64,000 nt of DNA from Progne subis subis (Eukaryota; Chordata; Aves; Passeriformes; Hirundinidae), in the NCBI GenBank assembly GCA_022316685.1, contig JAKJHU010000107.1:868001-932000 (forward strand). The letters run 5' to 3'. Of this stretch, positions 1 to 14,258 are shown piece after piece; the stretch's first letter is position 1; every line of letters begins with the position of its first letter. The position numbers were made by a program, and so were the translations under genes. Under the pieces are notes generated by a model that ran no database searches, was not told the origin of the DNA, and saw only the letters and a list, made by a program, of their open reading frames with translations.

Positions 1-3000
1 ACAGCTGGTTGTTTGCATCATACGGGATATTCTGTTAGGATTTACACAGCTAAACTTTGACCTACTTTATAGACTGGACTGTGTATGTGCACAGCACAAA
101 TATGTATTTGATTTTTCATTTGCTCTGCTTCATTTTTTTCCTTCTGTATTTTGCATTTTCTTTGCTTAGTATTTGAGGGACAGATGTCCTAAATCAAAAA
201 GCAGTGCTAGCAGTTCGCAATTACACAGATTCAATTAAAAACCCCGAAGGTGAATAAGGAGGCAGAACACAGCCAAGTAAGTTCTCACTTGCACTGACAT
301 TAGTCCAGTTATTTTTGTTTCAGTGTTTTATGTTTTTTTGCAAAGGAAGAACCATGTTTTAATCTCCCTAGACTCATCAGGCAGTAAAATAAAGAGGAAA
401 AAGTTCTATCTTTAAAATTATCTTCCCTGAATTATTTTAAGGAAGGGAAATGATGATATTAGAAATGAGATACTATACCTTAGAGTATAAACTAGGCTAT
501 ACCTTAGAGTCTAAAGTAAAACCACGTTGTGTAAGATTTGACAGTCATGAAGCCGAGCCTCACAACAACTGCTTAGGAGTTCACTGGGCCCCTGCCATTC
601 CTTTTATAGATGAATAATGTGAAGTTCAGCTCTGTGCAGCCTCACAGAGAGCTAAGTGTTGATTATCTGAAACCAGCCTCTTCAGCACATAATCAGATCA
701 TAAACAACATGTAACAGAGTGCTGCATTCCAGGTAAGACAGTGTGATCTACTTAAGCGCATAAGCTATTTTAACTCATGAAAGTAGGTGAAGGTTGTTTA
801 AATGCACAGTAACTGTTAAAGCAATGGGTGGACAAAAAACCTGAAGACCTCTGACAACAGAAGACACCACAGTTTTAACCAAAAAGCTCAACAGGCCAAG
901 TGCTACATTTCAGGAAGTGCCTCAGTGTAAGGAGATGGGTCCTATCTGTGTTTGCCTTGGGGCAGATTTGGCACAGGCGAAGCCAATCAGCAGGCTCAGC
1001 TTTCCAGCGGGTCTCTCAGTCTGCTGCAACCAAACAGACACTGCACCTCTCATGGTAACACTCCTGCAGCTGCCCGGGCCAAAAGCTGGTCCTGATTGAT
1101 GGTGCTACAGAGAGAAGATTCAGAAGCACCACACAGAGTTGTGCATGTCTTGTGCAGCTGTGATACTGTTTAAATCACAGGCAATATATCTCTAGTAAGT
1201 TCTACCCAGTGTTTTGCCATCATAGCATTAACTGCTCTGGTAAACACGAGCATATATTACAGGCTGTTATGACAACTTGTGTCCAGAACCTTGGGGACAA
1301 AAAAAAAAAAAAAAATCTAACCCACACAAACAAAAACACCAGTACAAAATGTAACCCTTTAAAAATCTGAACTGAACTTTTTACCTTTCTCCATATTTCA
1401 GTTCTGCATTGGTAATGTGACAGAAATATTTTCCTGGCAAGATATCAGGTTCAAGTTTCTAGGCTTTCCCTCAAATTCTCTAAACCTCCAGTTCATATCA
1501 CAGAATTAAAAAAAGGGAAACTTTCAAGCATTTCTGAGCATCTGCTTCACTAAAAAAAAAAAAATTAAAAATTACAGTGCTGTCTGCCAACTTCTACTCT
1601 GCATAGAGGAATTTATTTTACCCTGTGATCAAAAAGGTGCATTCTACAGACAGCTCGGAGTAGCCTCACATTAGCATACCCTGGTCTTGATGAGGGACTT
1701 CAACAACTTAAATACCTGCTGTAGGAAAAACACAGCAGGACATAGTTAATCCAGCCAGTTTCCAGAAAGCCTCGATAAGAACTTGCCAACCCAAGACAGA
1801 GACATGATTAGGAAAGCTGAAGTCCACCTGGAATTGAATCTAGCAAGGGCTGCTAAAGGCAACAAAAACGTCTTTATAGCTCTGTAGGAGACAGAAGACA
1901 GGCTTGGGAAAATGTGAGCATGCTCTGAACGGAGCACAGGACATGGAAAAAGGCTGAGATACTGAATGTCCTCTTTGACTCAGATCTCTGTGAAACCATT
2001 AAATTTAGAACTGTTAGACTTCACTTACAATAAATATAAAAGTATAATAAAGGACAGCACAACCTTAACTTGTCTTAAATCTAAACTAGCTCAGGGCATG
2101 AGTCAGATAAACTAGTGACCTGTGTTCCATTTGCCAGCCCAAACATCTACCAAGTAAGATTAAACATACCTAAGTAAAACAAATCATTTGATATACCAAA
2201 GAAGGATCAACATAATGACATCTGGAATGACTTTTCCAAGCTGAAAATAAGAACAGAAATTACTCATCCTCCACAATGTTTTGGCTACTTTGCATCTGCT
2301 GGAGGGGCATACAGTATGCCATTAGCCTCACGTTATTTATCTCTTTCATTTCTTGGGGTGAATGATGTGCTAAAGCAGGGCTTCATACAGAAGGAAAGCT
2401 GGGGAGAATGAGCTCAGGAAGGAAATGGCACACCTCACCTGCAGTTACAGAGAGTTTAGAACTAGCAGATTTCAAATGTAGGACTAAAATGCCAATAATT
2501 TTAAAAGTGTATAGTTTTCAACAACAGTGATATCGATAGCATCACACTTCCATAGTACGTAAGCAAATGTCAGACCAGAGGCCGCTGGGGAGATAAAGAG
2601 GGTGGAGCATGTATGGTTTCATTTCCATTGTACTCCTACAGTAGCCAAGCACTCTCACCGAGGCGTTCAGCAAGGCTTTGTTTTTATGTTGAAGGGATTA
2701 TTCTGCAAACAGATTTAGTGGAGATTTAATTTTTCCCCAGCTTGCCCCACCATTACTCACCTGACCTATAAGTAACCTTCATAAGCTCTCTGCAATATAA
2801 TTGAATCCAGCTCCATTCCTGAGCACCTACAAAGAATATGCATTAATGCTTCAGCCTCACCCTCAGGTAGAAATTAATCATGAGGCCACATCAGAACCTC
2901 TGCAGAATGAGGGTGTAAGGATAAAAAAAGCCACTATCTGTAACTAGTGGAAACTGAGATTGTACATGAAGGAAGGAACACCCCAGATCCCATGTCCGAC

Positions 3001-6000
3001 AAATCTACTTGGAAAGAAGACTAATCCACAAGAGGGGCTCTCCCTAGACAGAGTAAACCCATCCTTTAAGCACAAAGTAGAGTGGAATGATATCTATATT
3101 CACATCCCTACTTACTGCTATCCAGCAGTGGGAAAGTGAGCCACACGTTGCCATGATGGTACAATGGAAAATATTATAGAAGATCCTACAGAGGGAGGAC
3201 AAAGACTGCAACGGGGCACTACCTTTTCTTCCACTGCTAAAGAGCAGCATAACAAATAATTCCTTGCAAGGAATCCTGACATTATTTAGTGTTAATTACA
3301 TGTCTACTAATATCCTCTCAAAAGTGGATATGTTGGAAATGCAGCAACAACAAACCCAAGAGCCTTGTATTCATATGCAGGTAAAACATCGTATTGCAGG
3401 CACCTCCATCAACTGTAGAGCTGAAATAAATATTACCCAGCAACATTAACAAAGCTCTCATACTAAACAGTAAAATAATCCCTCACTAATCAGTTGTATG
3501 TTCTTGCTCAAATTATATTTATAAAGGAGTAAAACTACAATTAATGGACTGCAATCTATCTGCAATGACGATGCTAAAAGCCTGACCATTCCTGGATTTC
3601 TGTACTTTCTACCACTTCCAGCGGTATGCCTCTGTCTGCATGACTTTCAAGTTTTTGTCCTCATCTTAAAGACTTTAATTGTTTAGTCTTCTACTCACCT
3701 GCCTTCCTCTTAACATCCTAATCTTCCTACTGTACTTCTCCCACAGGCATACTTCTGCCCTCTTTTATTCTACTTATCTTAAGGTGAGGATATACACAGA
3801 ACTTATTTGCAAAGCCACAAAGTACCTTCTACATCAAATCCACAGTCAGACCCGACTTAATCCAAGAACTCTTTGTCAAATATAGCCCTACTACAGATAC
3901 ATATATGCAGACACAAAGAATTGTGGCTCTTGCCAATATTATTGTAATTAGTAATTATCACAAAAGTCTGGATGTCCAAGATTGTTGGCTAAAGATTGTT
4001 ATGAACATGTACATTCTGTGACTAAAATATCTGGACTGCTATGATTGATTCTTCCACAGACATGAAGCTAATAGGAAAAAAAGAGTCCTCACAACCAAGA
4101 GTGCCAGCACAAGAGTCTGCTGAGTTGCACAGACTGTAAAAGTCCAGTTTCTAAAATTTATTACTTCTGAAATGGAACATAAACTGCAATAACAATTCTA
4201 AATTCTTCATCCCAACTCACTGGCTTTTAACAAACATCTTCTTCAGTGCAAAGGCATATGTGCACTCCCTATCCTTAAAGCTGGGCATCTGCAAAACAGA
4301 TGCAACACAAACATCAGTGAGCTAAAAGGCATTATGTGACCATATTCAAGGCAAAGTAACAACACCCTACAAAGCACAAAGAACTTACTTAAAATGTGGA
4401 AATTGCATAAAATTTAAGTAAAAGAGGCAGAGCTTCACTTTGGATGGTAAGTATATCTGGCATTTCCATTACCCTTTTGTTAAAACATACGTCCACAAAA
4501 GCTGATTAGATGTCTGCCTAGACTGCAAAGAAGTAAAGAGAAACAACTCTTGCATACAAGGCAAGTTAAGAGACCAAGTGGAAAGTAGTTTTTGAAAGGA
4601 TAGATATCTGCGTGAATCTAGAGCTAAGTAGTTAAAACAGGCATCCAAAAATTTTGGGTGTTGTCTCCAGATACATGTAGACACAGCTGCAAGTTTAACT
4701 AGAGACTTAATATGTTCTTGATAATTTCAAACAAGTCCAGGAATTTGATCAAAATGAAGAAAAAATACTTGAATTTTTTGTTGCAAAAGAAAATGCCTAA
4801 GAAAATGTACTGTAGGTGATCAGTGCTGTGTTCTCACCATAATCCTGGAAAACCACAAGCACAAGTAAATGCATAAGCAAACTGAAAAATGCATTCACCA
4901 GCTGCTATCCAATGCGAAGTTTTGAAGTATCTATTCATTATTTTTACCTTACATAAACCTGGTATTCTACATTTAACCGGGCAGGATTTCTCACTTGAAT
5001 GCTTATGATTTACAATGTATTTGCCTTTTAATTTACTGGAACTGCCATTCTGTCTGGGGGGATTTAACTAAAGCTGTTTCCATATGTTTTGAGCTCAAGA
5101 CCAGAGATTTGGAACTCTACCATGTTTTGTTATCAGGCAGGTTGGCATAAATCGTATGTGTGGTGTATATTCCCATAATACCTCCAGGGCTCTTCAGTAG
5201 GACACCTCCTATGAGTCAAGCGATCATGCTGTTTTCCAACATTATGGAGACTAGAGAAGACATTCAAGAAGTGAAGAATACGTCATCATTTTGTCCCCAG
5301 TAGGTCACAGTAACTTTGTTTTAAATCTTACTCATTCTACTCATTCATGAGAGTCAGTGTCTCACATGACTTTCAAACAGAAGAGAGAGACAATTTTAAT
5401 GCTTCCACTTTTTCAGCAAAGACACAACTGGTTAGGAACTTCTTAGGAAATGCAGACTAAGCCAGATCTCACCCACTGCCAGACATGCATAACCAATTCT
5501 TGTCTCACACCAAGCAGCAGCAAGCCTTCATGTCACAGAGGTGCAGAGACTGTGCCTTTCTCCCATTCTCTAAACCTGCCTGCCAGGCCTTGTGAATTAG
5601 AGAGCTATGAAAAGGTTCCCACAGGGTCCTGTTGTTAGAGATATGATACATATGGAGGTTCCACACTACCCTCTCCTCTTTCTGAGAAAGGAGGTATCTC
5701 TGTTTCCCAGTCACATAGGTCTCAATTCAGAAAAACAGAAACTTGAGAGGTCTGAGTGCAGGATTAGATAAAGTTCACAGTGACTCGAGAGTGAAATACT
5801 AGCCCTAGTGACATCAACAGAAAAGCTCTCACTGACTTGAGGGCCAAGATTTCAGCCCATATCCCAAACTAAAGTGTTTTTTAAGCTGACAAAATTAGCT
5901 TAAAAGGAGATGTATGCACCTTTCATTTCACATACTGAGTAGTTCAAATTCCACTGAGCAATTAACATCAAATAAAGTAAGTCAGTAAGTTTTAATGAGA

Positions 6001-6122
6001 TCTAGTCTCTAACTGTAAGTACAACCTTAAGGTCTTACAGTGTAGTGAAAGGATTCAAACAGCACAAAAGCAACTCCAGGGAGTTCTCTTTGGTTCTTTT
6101 TTTTGGTTTTTTTTTTACTTAC
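1..6122 (-). other. TBC1D1: TBC1D1 intron 2 (partial)
   Basis: This stretch lies downstream of the first TBC1D1 coding exon on the minus strand and begins at the donor GTAAGT (plus 6117-6122). It is AT-rich and has only short random ORFs. I see none of the peptide expected in the next TBC1D1 exon, so the intron continues past base 1. It contains poly-A tracts (about 1299-1316 and 1552-1564) and one decayed ancient repeat near 5.8 kb. Confidence 0.8.
5800..5866. repeat. decayed ancient amniote repeat (possible)
   Basis: The stretch has two spaced motifs of the type 'TGACATCAACAG' and 'CACTGACTTGAGGGCCAAGA' followed by 'TTTCAGCCC'. This resembles the widespread amniote repeat in which ATTGACTTCAATGG-like blocks precede a 'GGATTTCACCC' box. 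The match is from memory of that pattern and is heavily diverged. Confidence 0.3.
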
Positions 6123-6539
6123 TTTTGTCTGATCATCAGCTTTAAATACATAGCAGATACTTTGCTGATTTGCTGCTTCATCCTTTATCAGACAAGCAAA
6201 GTAGCTCGGATCATGGCTGTTGTGAATCAATTTGTGGACCTGCTGTGGCTTGTATTCAAACAAACTTGAACAAATTAAAGGATCCCACTGCTGGGTTTTC
6301 CCTGTGTCTGGCTCACATCGCAAACTGGCTGGTGAAACACAAAGTCGGATTTGGCTGACGCTGGGTTCTTCTTTGGAAGACTTCGCACTGAGCGACCGGA
6401 TCTCGGCCACAATCCAAGGCAGCATTGACATAGTGGTTAGGGAATGCACTGGGAGAGAACCCACGAGCTGGAGACTGAAACTTGCTGAGAAATCACTAGG
6501 TGTTTGACACTTTTTAACTTTGAAAGTTATTGGCTCCAT
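6123..6539 (-). CDS. TBC1D1: TBC1D1 first coding exon (exon 2), TBC1 domain family member 1, partial
   Basis: TBC1D1 is a cytosolic Rab-GTPase-activating protein, a paralogue of AS160/TBC1D4. It is phosphorylated by AKT and AMPK and restrains glucose-transporter vesicle traffic in muscle. The exon encodes residues 1-139, starting MEPITF and running through LQLVGSLPVHSLTTM, RLCVSPASLRCEP, QQWDPLI, KLIHNSHDPSYFACLIK and CYVFKADDQTK. These match the N-terminus and first phosphotyrosine-binding (PTB/PID) domain of vertebrate TBC1D1. The start is the ATG at 6539-6537 in a strong context (A at -3, G at +4). The open frame continues 5' to a TTG at 6557, but that is not a credible start. The exon ends in phase 0 at ACAAAA|GTAAGT. 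The catalytic TBC domain and the known phosphosites lie in later exons outside the window. Orientation and order next to PGM2 fit vertebrate synteny. Confidence 0.95.
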
Positions 6540-6645
6540 TTTACAGTTCTTTGGCAAACCTGGACTAATTCACCAATATTTCGGTTCCATGGAATGACAT
6601 TATCTGGATGCTGGATGACTCCTTTGGTTAAGGAACAGAAGAGAT
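6540..6645 (-). other. TBC1D1: TBC1D1 exon 2 5'UTR with splice acceptor
   Basis: Reading the minus strand, a pyrimidine tract (T8-CC-TTT) ending in CAG gives an acceptor whose exon begins at 6645, 106 nt before the ATG. The leader contains two upstream ATGs. The first (6600) opens a 12-codon uORF stopping at 6565. The second (6590) opens a 7-codon uORF in another frame stopping at 6570. Both end before the main start. Confidence 0.75.
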
Positions 6646-8562
6646 CTGAAAGGAAAAAAAAGTTATGTAGGTGATGGAACTCTATGAAAAACCAACTCTC
6701 AGTAACACAAATAATTAATAGCTTAACATCAGAAGAGAACTACCATAGCCCATCTAGAAAGTGTCCCCTCTTTACACTGGGCCTTACTATTTCAGGTCCA
6801 ACAAACATAAATGTAATAAATACATTGCTTGGAAAAGAGTCAGTCCTGATTTAAAATTTGCTTTATGACCTTAGCTCAACTATCTAATGAGTAACTAAAT
6901 TACAGTGAACATTCTTTCTAGCCTGTGTCTGCTTCCTGGGCAGGCATATTCAGATCACAGTGGCCTATTTCAATCCTGTTATCACAGGAAGAACTCAGCT
7001 GAGCTATTCTGACCTTCATGACAGTTGAAGTCACTGCCTGCTAAGACACCTTTACATTTGGAGGAAAAAGAAATGCAGCTCGACAACTTTCTTGTCCATA
7101 GGTGAATGACTTTGAATTTGGCTACTAACATGGAGTTGTTTCCTTAGGTATAGTTTGCCCAGTGATTATTGGTTGTAGCTAAACAGATTTTTCCAATAAA
7201 TAACACCCTAGAAATCACTGTCATCTAAAAATGCTAGCAGCAGTCAACTGAGTGATCACTGAAAAACCTGCCAGATAGCAGTCACAAGCAACAGTCCTTA
7301 CAGCATTCTGAGAAGAACCAGATGATGATCACAATTCATGGTCACATTTTAATGCTGGTCAGCCAGACAAGAATACTTAAATGTTAGCCAGACTGACATT
7401 GCATCATTTTCATTTCTTAAAATATCAAATGGAATATACCAAGTAAGACACAACCTTGTTGCAACTCTATTACGTCCAACATTTACTACTGCTACTGTTA
7501 TTATGGATTAGTACTCTTAGTAATGAAATCCAATAATTGCATTTATTTATAAATTCCATTTCACAAAATGCAGTCTGTGAAAACACATAGATTGGCATTT
7601 GTTGTACTAGCCTGTTTTAACTCCTCTTTAATTGACCCTGGTTTCAGCTGTTACATTATATTGTGTGAGACTGACATGAGCCTGACAGGCCTATAATTGC
7701 CTGTGTTTAAATACCGGGACAGTAGTTCACCACCAGTCTTACAAGCATTTGCCACTATAAGATCTACTAAAAACAACATATATAGTACCAAGATATCCTT
7801 AAATAACCACTTTAATTACATTTGAACAAGTATTGAATAAGCAGCATCTGTTTACTGTGGCAACAGTATTTCTCGTCTTTGCTCAAAATACAAATATCAA
7901 AAATCAAAACCAGCACTATTTTTCTCAAGAGTTTGCATTAAACTTTGTCCTTCATTTGCCTTTGTAATAATATTTTCAGACTGAGTTTTTAACAGCCTTT
8001 CACCTTCTTGAAAATGGAAGGAAATTTCAGGATTAAAAAACACCCCAAAAGTTTTTTAAAAATTTCAAGATGGAAATTAGTTCTGAGCTGTTTAAAATGC
8101 AACCAATCTGTAAATGTCCCAGTGGGGAAAAACGTTTCTACAGTAACTGACAAACTGTAAAAACAAAAGAACTGCAGAAATCATTTTTGGATACATTTAC
8201 TTTTTTGAAAGTTTTTTGAAACTTTTTCATCTTTTGAACACTGACAACACCACCAGTGCCGAGAATAGCAAATTTATCAAGAGTGCAAGTTTTCAAAATA
8301 CTGTTCAATGAATTCAAAATAAATAGCATTCTAGATGTATAGATCAATTTTTTAAAAGTTTTTTCATAAACCTCTGAGTGTGTATCTGCACATGGGAGGT
8401 GTGGGGAAAAGGGCCATGAAAATCCAGAATTTGTACACCTCATTTCAAATCTACTTATAATTGGGAGATTTTTTTTTGTTGATTTCACAAACGAACAAGA
8501 AAATAAGCATCTTTTAGATGAATATAAATGCATTACATCCTAAATGAAATGGCATTAAGCTG

Positions 8563-8812
8563 TGGCAGGGGTGGTTCAGGATGGACATCAGGAAGAATTT
8601 CTTCACTGAAAGGGTGGCAAGGACTGGAAGAGGCTGCCCAGGGATGTGGTGGAGCCACCATCCCTGGAAGTGCTTAAGAAACAACTGGACTGTCTGGACG
8701 TGGTACTTGGTGCTATGATCTAATTCACATGGCGGAGTTCAGTGAAATGCTGGACTTCAGTGAAATGATGATCTTGGAGATCTTTTCCAACATCAATGAT
8801 TCTGTGATTCTA
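8563..8812 (+). mobile_element. CR1 LINE 3' fragment
   Basis: This is a typical CR1 3' end: 'GGATGGACATCAGGAAGAAT', then an 'AGAGGCTGCCCAGGGATGTG' block, ending in 'GATTCTGTGATTCTA'. It is truncated at the 5' end, as most avian CR1 copies are. Sense is plus, antisense to TBC1D1. Confidence 0.9.
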
Positions 8813-11800
8813 AATAGGATACAGCTTCAGGAAGCATTTTTACACCTTATCAACACAGACTGCTAAACACAGTTACCATTACAGTTTTCCATCAGGCAAG
8901 AATTAAAACGGTCTCTTCTTTGACAAACTATTACAAATTTTTCCTCCTTAACTGCAACAATGAAAAATAGTTCAGTAACTGCTGGGAAGATTGGATTCAT
9001 TCATAATTACCATGGTGTGTAGTCTAAACTACATAAAAATTGAGGTTTTACCTTTTGGTACTCTTGTCACTTAGTGGCATAGATAATAATTGCAGGATAA
9101 GAAAGCCTAAGAAAACTTCATTCTTAGTTGCAAACAGGAAAACTGCGCTACGACACACAGGATGTATAAGCCACATACTTTTTGTAGCCAATTTCTTATT
9201 TGTGTTTTCTGAGAACTCTTTAAAAATGTAATTAAAGGCATGTAAACATACAATAAAGTCACCCTTGTTTCAATCAGCTTTTCAAGTTTCTTTTTGATTA
9301 CCACCATCTACCATGATCTTTTACCAGAGATCTACGAGACAATGCTGCCTCAAAGAGAAATGAATATCACAATATAATACATTATTTTGCATGCTAACTC
9401 TAAGGACTGAAGAATATATAAAAACCCCAAGACTGATACTCTGTCATACTTAAACAAACATTGTACTGCTGGAATGTGTTTAATATAAATGTGAAGCTTC
9501 TTGGCTTTCTTCTCCTTTTAAAAAAAAATAAACACCTTGCAAAATCAACAGCATAAATACTCAAATGTCTGCATTTGTTATTTCCAAAGAAAAACACTTA
9601 CTACTAAATCAGTTAAGTAGAAGTCAAAATGCTACGTTTTTTTTTTCTAATGTTAGGAGAGGCTGAAAGTGCAGTTTCTCAGGGCACAAATTTAGCAGCA
9701 TCAGAAAGTCTCCTTATCTAACCCGTATCATTCTGTATGTTTTCTGCATGTTCCAGTTCCCTTTCCCAGCCATTCTTTCTTTGTTTTCCCCTCCTGACAG
9801 TTATTGTAAACAAATCCCACCAGAAATTATGCCAATTTCATGCTGCTGGTGTTAATGTCCTTCAAGTTTACACCAAGGACTAGGTTTTACTTCAAGACCA
9901 TGAAGTATTTATGTACATGCTTTTAATTTAGACCTAAAAATAGTTTTATTCTTCTCAACAGGCCTATTCCCAGCCGTAAAATTAGGCATATATTACAGCC
10001 AAAGAGTAGCCATGCTCTCAGCCCATCCATGTCTGCCCTGACTGCACCGCCTGGAATTTTAGCACCTTTACCCATCTCTGGTTGCCACCTTTCAGTTCAT
10101 CCCCTCTGCAATTTGGCTCTGCAGGTGCCATAAGAGTTTACCATACATATTAATGCAGTTGGCTCAAACCAATTTCCTCTTCCTCTCTTAACTCATGCTT
10201 ATTAAATGTTTATTTCACCTCAAACTCAAGAGGGAATAGAAAAGATATAAAAATAAATATGTCCCCTAGTTTCCTTCTACCTCAACTTTGATGCTCCTTT
10301 GGCAGCCCTAAGCGCCGCCATTCAGCTTCACTGATCTGGGCTTTGCTCAGCACCCTAGATCAGTCTCCAGTTGCTCTCCCAGTGCTCACAGATACAACTG
10401 GGGCAGCTCCTCTTTCTCCTCTCCACCAGCATCTTTTGAAGGGTCTTGGTTGCCCTTGCACTCAAAACTGAGAACAGCTTGAGTAGCACTCCTCAGCTGA
10501 CAGCTTCGATGCTGAGAAAGATATAGTTTATAGAGATATAGAGAACTTTACTGTTCTGCTGTTTAGCTTGTTCTGATTCAGCTGTATTTGCTCCATCAGC
10601 ATAAAAACAACCAGTCAAACTGTAATGCATATTTACACAAACCACATTAATGTATCTAATCCCTGCCTTCTATACTAGGGGACACCAGAGCACCATTAAT
10701 GATACGCATGGGAACGTATGTGTTCCCTCTGTCCCCAACTTCTCTTTTGCTCTGATCAACCCAGACACATCTCTCAAGTGGGGAGCAGACTTAGCATGAA
10801 ACACTACACTGATGGACCTGTTCACTGTGTTTTTTAAAACCCTAACCTAATTAAAAATATATATATATAATAGACTCTTGGTCTCCAAAATTAAGTTAAC
10901 ATTGTCACTGTGTTATGCCACCAAGTTAAAAGGGACCCCTTCAGAGAGAAGTCAGTGTGATGGCAAGACAGCACGAAAGGGAGAGCTCCACAAATTATTA
11001 TTTCTGCCATTCTGGACCCCATGTGGAGGTACATGTCTAAGCAGCATTGCATCATGCAGGACAGCATTCCTCAAAACTCACCTTCTCTCAAGAGAGAAAA
11101 GACTATATCACAAGGGCAAGGTATTGGCTCCAGGTGCCATTTGGTTAGATGGGGTCAGGTAAGCTTGGAGGTTAGGAAGGAGAATCTTGTGAGGTTATTG
11201 TGTTAGCAACCTGGGAAAGGGAGGCTCTGAAAATTGGGTTTGTGCACCTGGGGGAACACCAGACAGATCTGGGATAGACTCAAACTAATACAAAGAAAAA
11301 GACAAAGAGAGGAGAGAGAATATTCTAAACCAAAAGAACAGCCCCCCCAAAGAAAAAAAAAAGGCAGAAACTTGGACAGTGGTGAAGCGTTATACTTCTT
11401 TTGTCCTTTCTTCCTTATCAATCAGACTAAATTTAATATAGACATGCAGCCAAAAGTTTTAAACTATTGTTCAGAACATTGGTAAATGTTGAATTAAGCA
11501 ACCCTTCACTATCCTCCAGCTCCTTCCCTGCTTTGGCAGCAGCTGGAGTGCTGGGACTCACAGCAGAACTGACAAGCTCACAAGATACATCAAGCAAGAA
11601 AGCAGGCAGAGCTTTCATACAGCAATGAATAAATGTGGAGTTTGAGCTGGGAGTTGAACAGAAAGATACCATCTTCCTCAATCTCTGCAGCTCTTCTGAG
11701 AGACAACTGTGCAGTGACTCCACATGAGGCTCAGGACATGACAGCAGCTTCAGTTTATTTGAGTTTCTGTACATCAGTTTTTCTCCCTTTCAAGAAGCTA

Positions 11801-12819
11801 AGCAAAAAATGCAACCATACGCAAGGTCTTATGAAAAACAGCTGGTCCTAAATAGCACAAATTTGTTCAGCTCTTCTCTGCATGGCATTAGCACTGAACC
11901 CTGTTGACAAATGGAACCAGAGGCACTGGTACTGACTGCACTTCACCACTGATTACTTTAGCAGAAATATCATACTACTTAAGGATTATGAGGAGCCCTG
12001 GCCTGCAGCCAGAACTCTGGAACACTAGCCAGAACTAAACACCACTTGTCTCCCTCTCTTTCTGATCCCTAACTGAAATTTACATTATCTTTGCTCAAGC
12101 TGACAGATTTCTCTATCCACCCAGATATATAGAAAAACACAAATGAGAATATATATTAAGTATGTCATGACATGGTCACTGTTCAGAACAGTGTTCAAAA
12201 TGCTTTTTTACACTTTTAAGGGCACATGGAAGCATGACACACCCCTCTTGTTGCAAGGATATTCATTTTATCTCATAGCTACTTATCTGCTGTTTCCTTC
12301 TGAAGCTATGGTTTGCTGTGAGCAACAGCATGTGCAAGTCCAGAAACAAATTTGCCTTAGAAACTAGTTTTAATTCCATTACTTTTTCATTAAATACTGA
12401 CTTTTAAAAGACTTAATGCTTAAATGACTTAATGCTTAAATGCTGTCAGCAACTCCAGACTGGTTGCTAAAAAACATTTGACCATATCCTCTAGTACTGA
12501 TGCCAGTAAAAAATACACCTAAAATATTTACCAGTACAGTCAGCATTTATATCACTCCTCAAACAAGTTTTGAAAATAGGCTATTAATAAAAAAAAAGTA
12601 TGCAACACAATGGTAGTATATTCTTGATTACAAACACAGACATTTATAATCAACTATCAAATGAAGAAAATAGCTGACTGTTCCTGCCCTTAACACCTAT
12701 TGCTATTTCACTAATCGAGTCCACAGAAATTAATACGCTGATGACTTAAGTCCTTCTGACTCAGCCTCATACAGACCTGAACGAAATATTGAGCTGTTCT
12801 ACAACTGTAATGCACTAAC

Positions 12820-12998
12820 AAAGAAAACAAAACACCCAAACCCAAACAAGCAAACAAACAAAAAACGCGACAAAAACCAAACCAAACCAACAAAAAACCC
12901 AAACAAACAAAAAACCCCACACGCAACAAAACAAAACCAAACCAAAAAAACCCAACCAACCAACCAAACAAAAAACCCACAAAACTCAAACCCACAAC
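12820..12998. repeat. AAAC / CAAAC-rich low-complexity tract
   Basis: About 180 bases are almost free of T, built from irregular CAAA, CCAAA and CAAAACC units. The minus strand yields apparently long ORFs rich in Gly, Phe, Val and Trp (12711-12995 and 12799-13005) that are artefacts of this composition. Confidence 0.85.
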
Positions 12999-14258
12999 TT
13001 TGCAAAAGAAAGCTTGCTAGGTAAATGAAATTATGAATACCATTCCTTTTTATTCAGTTGCATATCCACATCTAAAATGCCTGCATTCAACTTTGCAGTT
13101 AAACAAATTAAAGTGAAAAAAGTGTCAAGTCATCCATGTACCACTGAATGTGTTTCACTTTCCTTCCATCCTGTCGTTTTTTTCACCTGCAAACATTTCT
13201 ATTTTTGCGCATTAGCTATGATTTTCAGCATTCCTATACAGCGTCCCGTGACAAATTTCTATTTCAGCACTTACAAGTGTTAAAAGTATAGGCATATGCA
13301 TCAGCTCAGAAGTATTCGCTATTCAGAAAATGTGTAATTTATTAATTTGGACCCACGATATTCCATTCAATCTCTAGGCTTAAGGCAGACACAAATCCCA
13401 CCATCTGCACTACTAAGGGTTCCTACAGCAGATCTGCCATGTTAGCCTCTCTTCCAAATAAAACACAGCACACAAAGGCCTCGATCTTTTCAAACTGCGC
13501 TATAAATAACCACATTCGTTTCATACCTCTCGTGAACGCAGTTTCAAGAGATCATTCCCTTGCTGAGTTAGTTCGCGAATTTAAAGGGCCATGAGAACAC
13601 CGCGCCGCGCGGGCGGACTGAAAGTTGCACTCGGCTGTGCCGCGGTGCGAAAGGTCCGGGTTTGCCCGGGGAAGAGCCGCTTGGCTGCTCTGAGACGGAG
13701 CGGGGTCTGGGAGCTGCTATACCCACCGATGTGGCATAGATGGGCGAGGAAACAGCAGACAAGAGAGGAAAAGAACTAAAGGCACCTCAGGTCGCTGACA
13801 GATTAAAGTCAAGCAGGTCTTCTGGTTATTCTGACGAGGAGGCAGCTCTCCCAGAACCCCTCCAGCCGAGAACAGCGGCACCGGCGGCCCCGTCCCCGCT
13901 GCGCTCCCTCCCGGCCGCCCCGTCCCGCAGCAGCGCTGTTCCCACAGCCGGAGCTGCGCCCTCGCCGGGAGCCCCGCCAGGAGCGACGGCGCGACCCTGC
14001 CGCGGGCACGGAGCGGGGCCCCGGCCGGACCCGCCCGGGCCGGAGGCTTCTCCGCCCTCGCAGCGCGGGTGCGGGCACGGGCCGCCCCGCGGCGGGTGCT
14101 GCGCTCCTCGCCACAACCCTTCACTTCCTCTGCGCCAGGAAGCTGCTCTTCCTCCTTCCCCCGCCCTCCCAAAACGCTGCTCGGCCCCGCCGGCCCGCAG
14201 CAGGAGCACCGCGGGCCCCACCGCCGCCCCCTGACAGGCCCGGGGTTGCCCCGGCGCC

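Noticed and set aside
6540..6557. Six-residue upstream extension of TBC1D1 (start at 6557)
   Set aside because: The codon at 6557-6555 is TTG, not ATG. The ATG at 6539 aligns with the known MEPITF start and has a strong context.
7640..7760. Possible old CR1 or L2-like fragment around 'GACAGGCCTATAATTGCC'
   Set aside because: The similarity is limited to one short block; I could not extend it on either side.
11433..11774. Minus-strand 113-codon ORF in TBC1D1 intron 1
   Set aside because: No recognisable domain or exon structure, and ordinary composition; consistent with a chance frame.
12711..13005. Minus-strand ORFs rich in Gly, Phe and Val
   Set aside because: They are translations of the AAAC-rich low-complexity tract.
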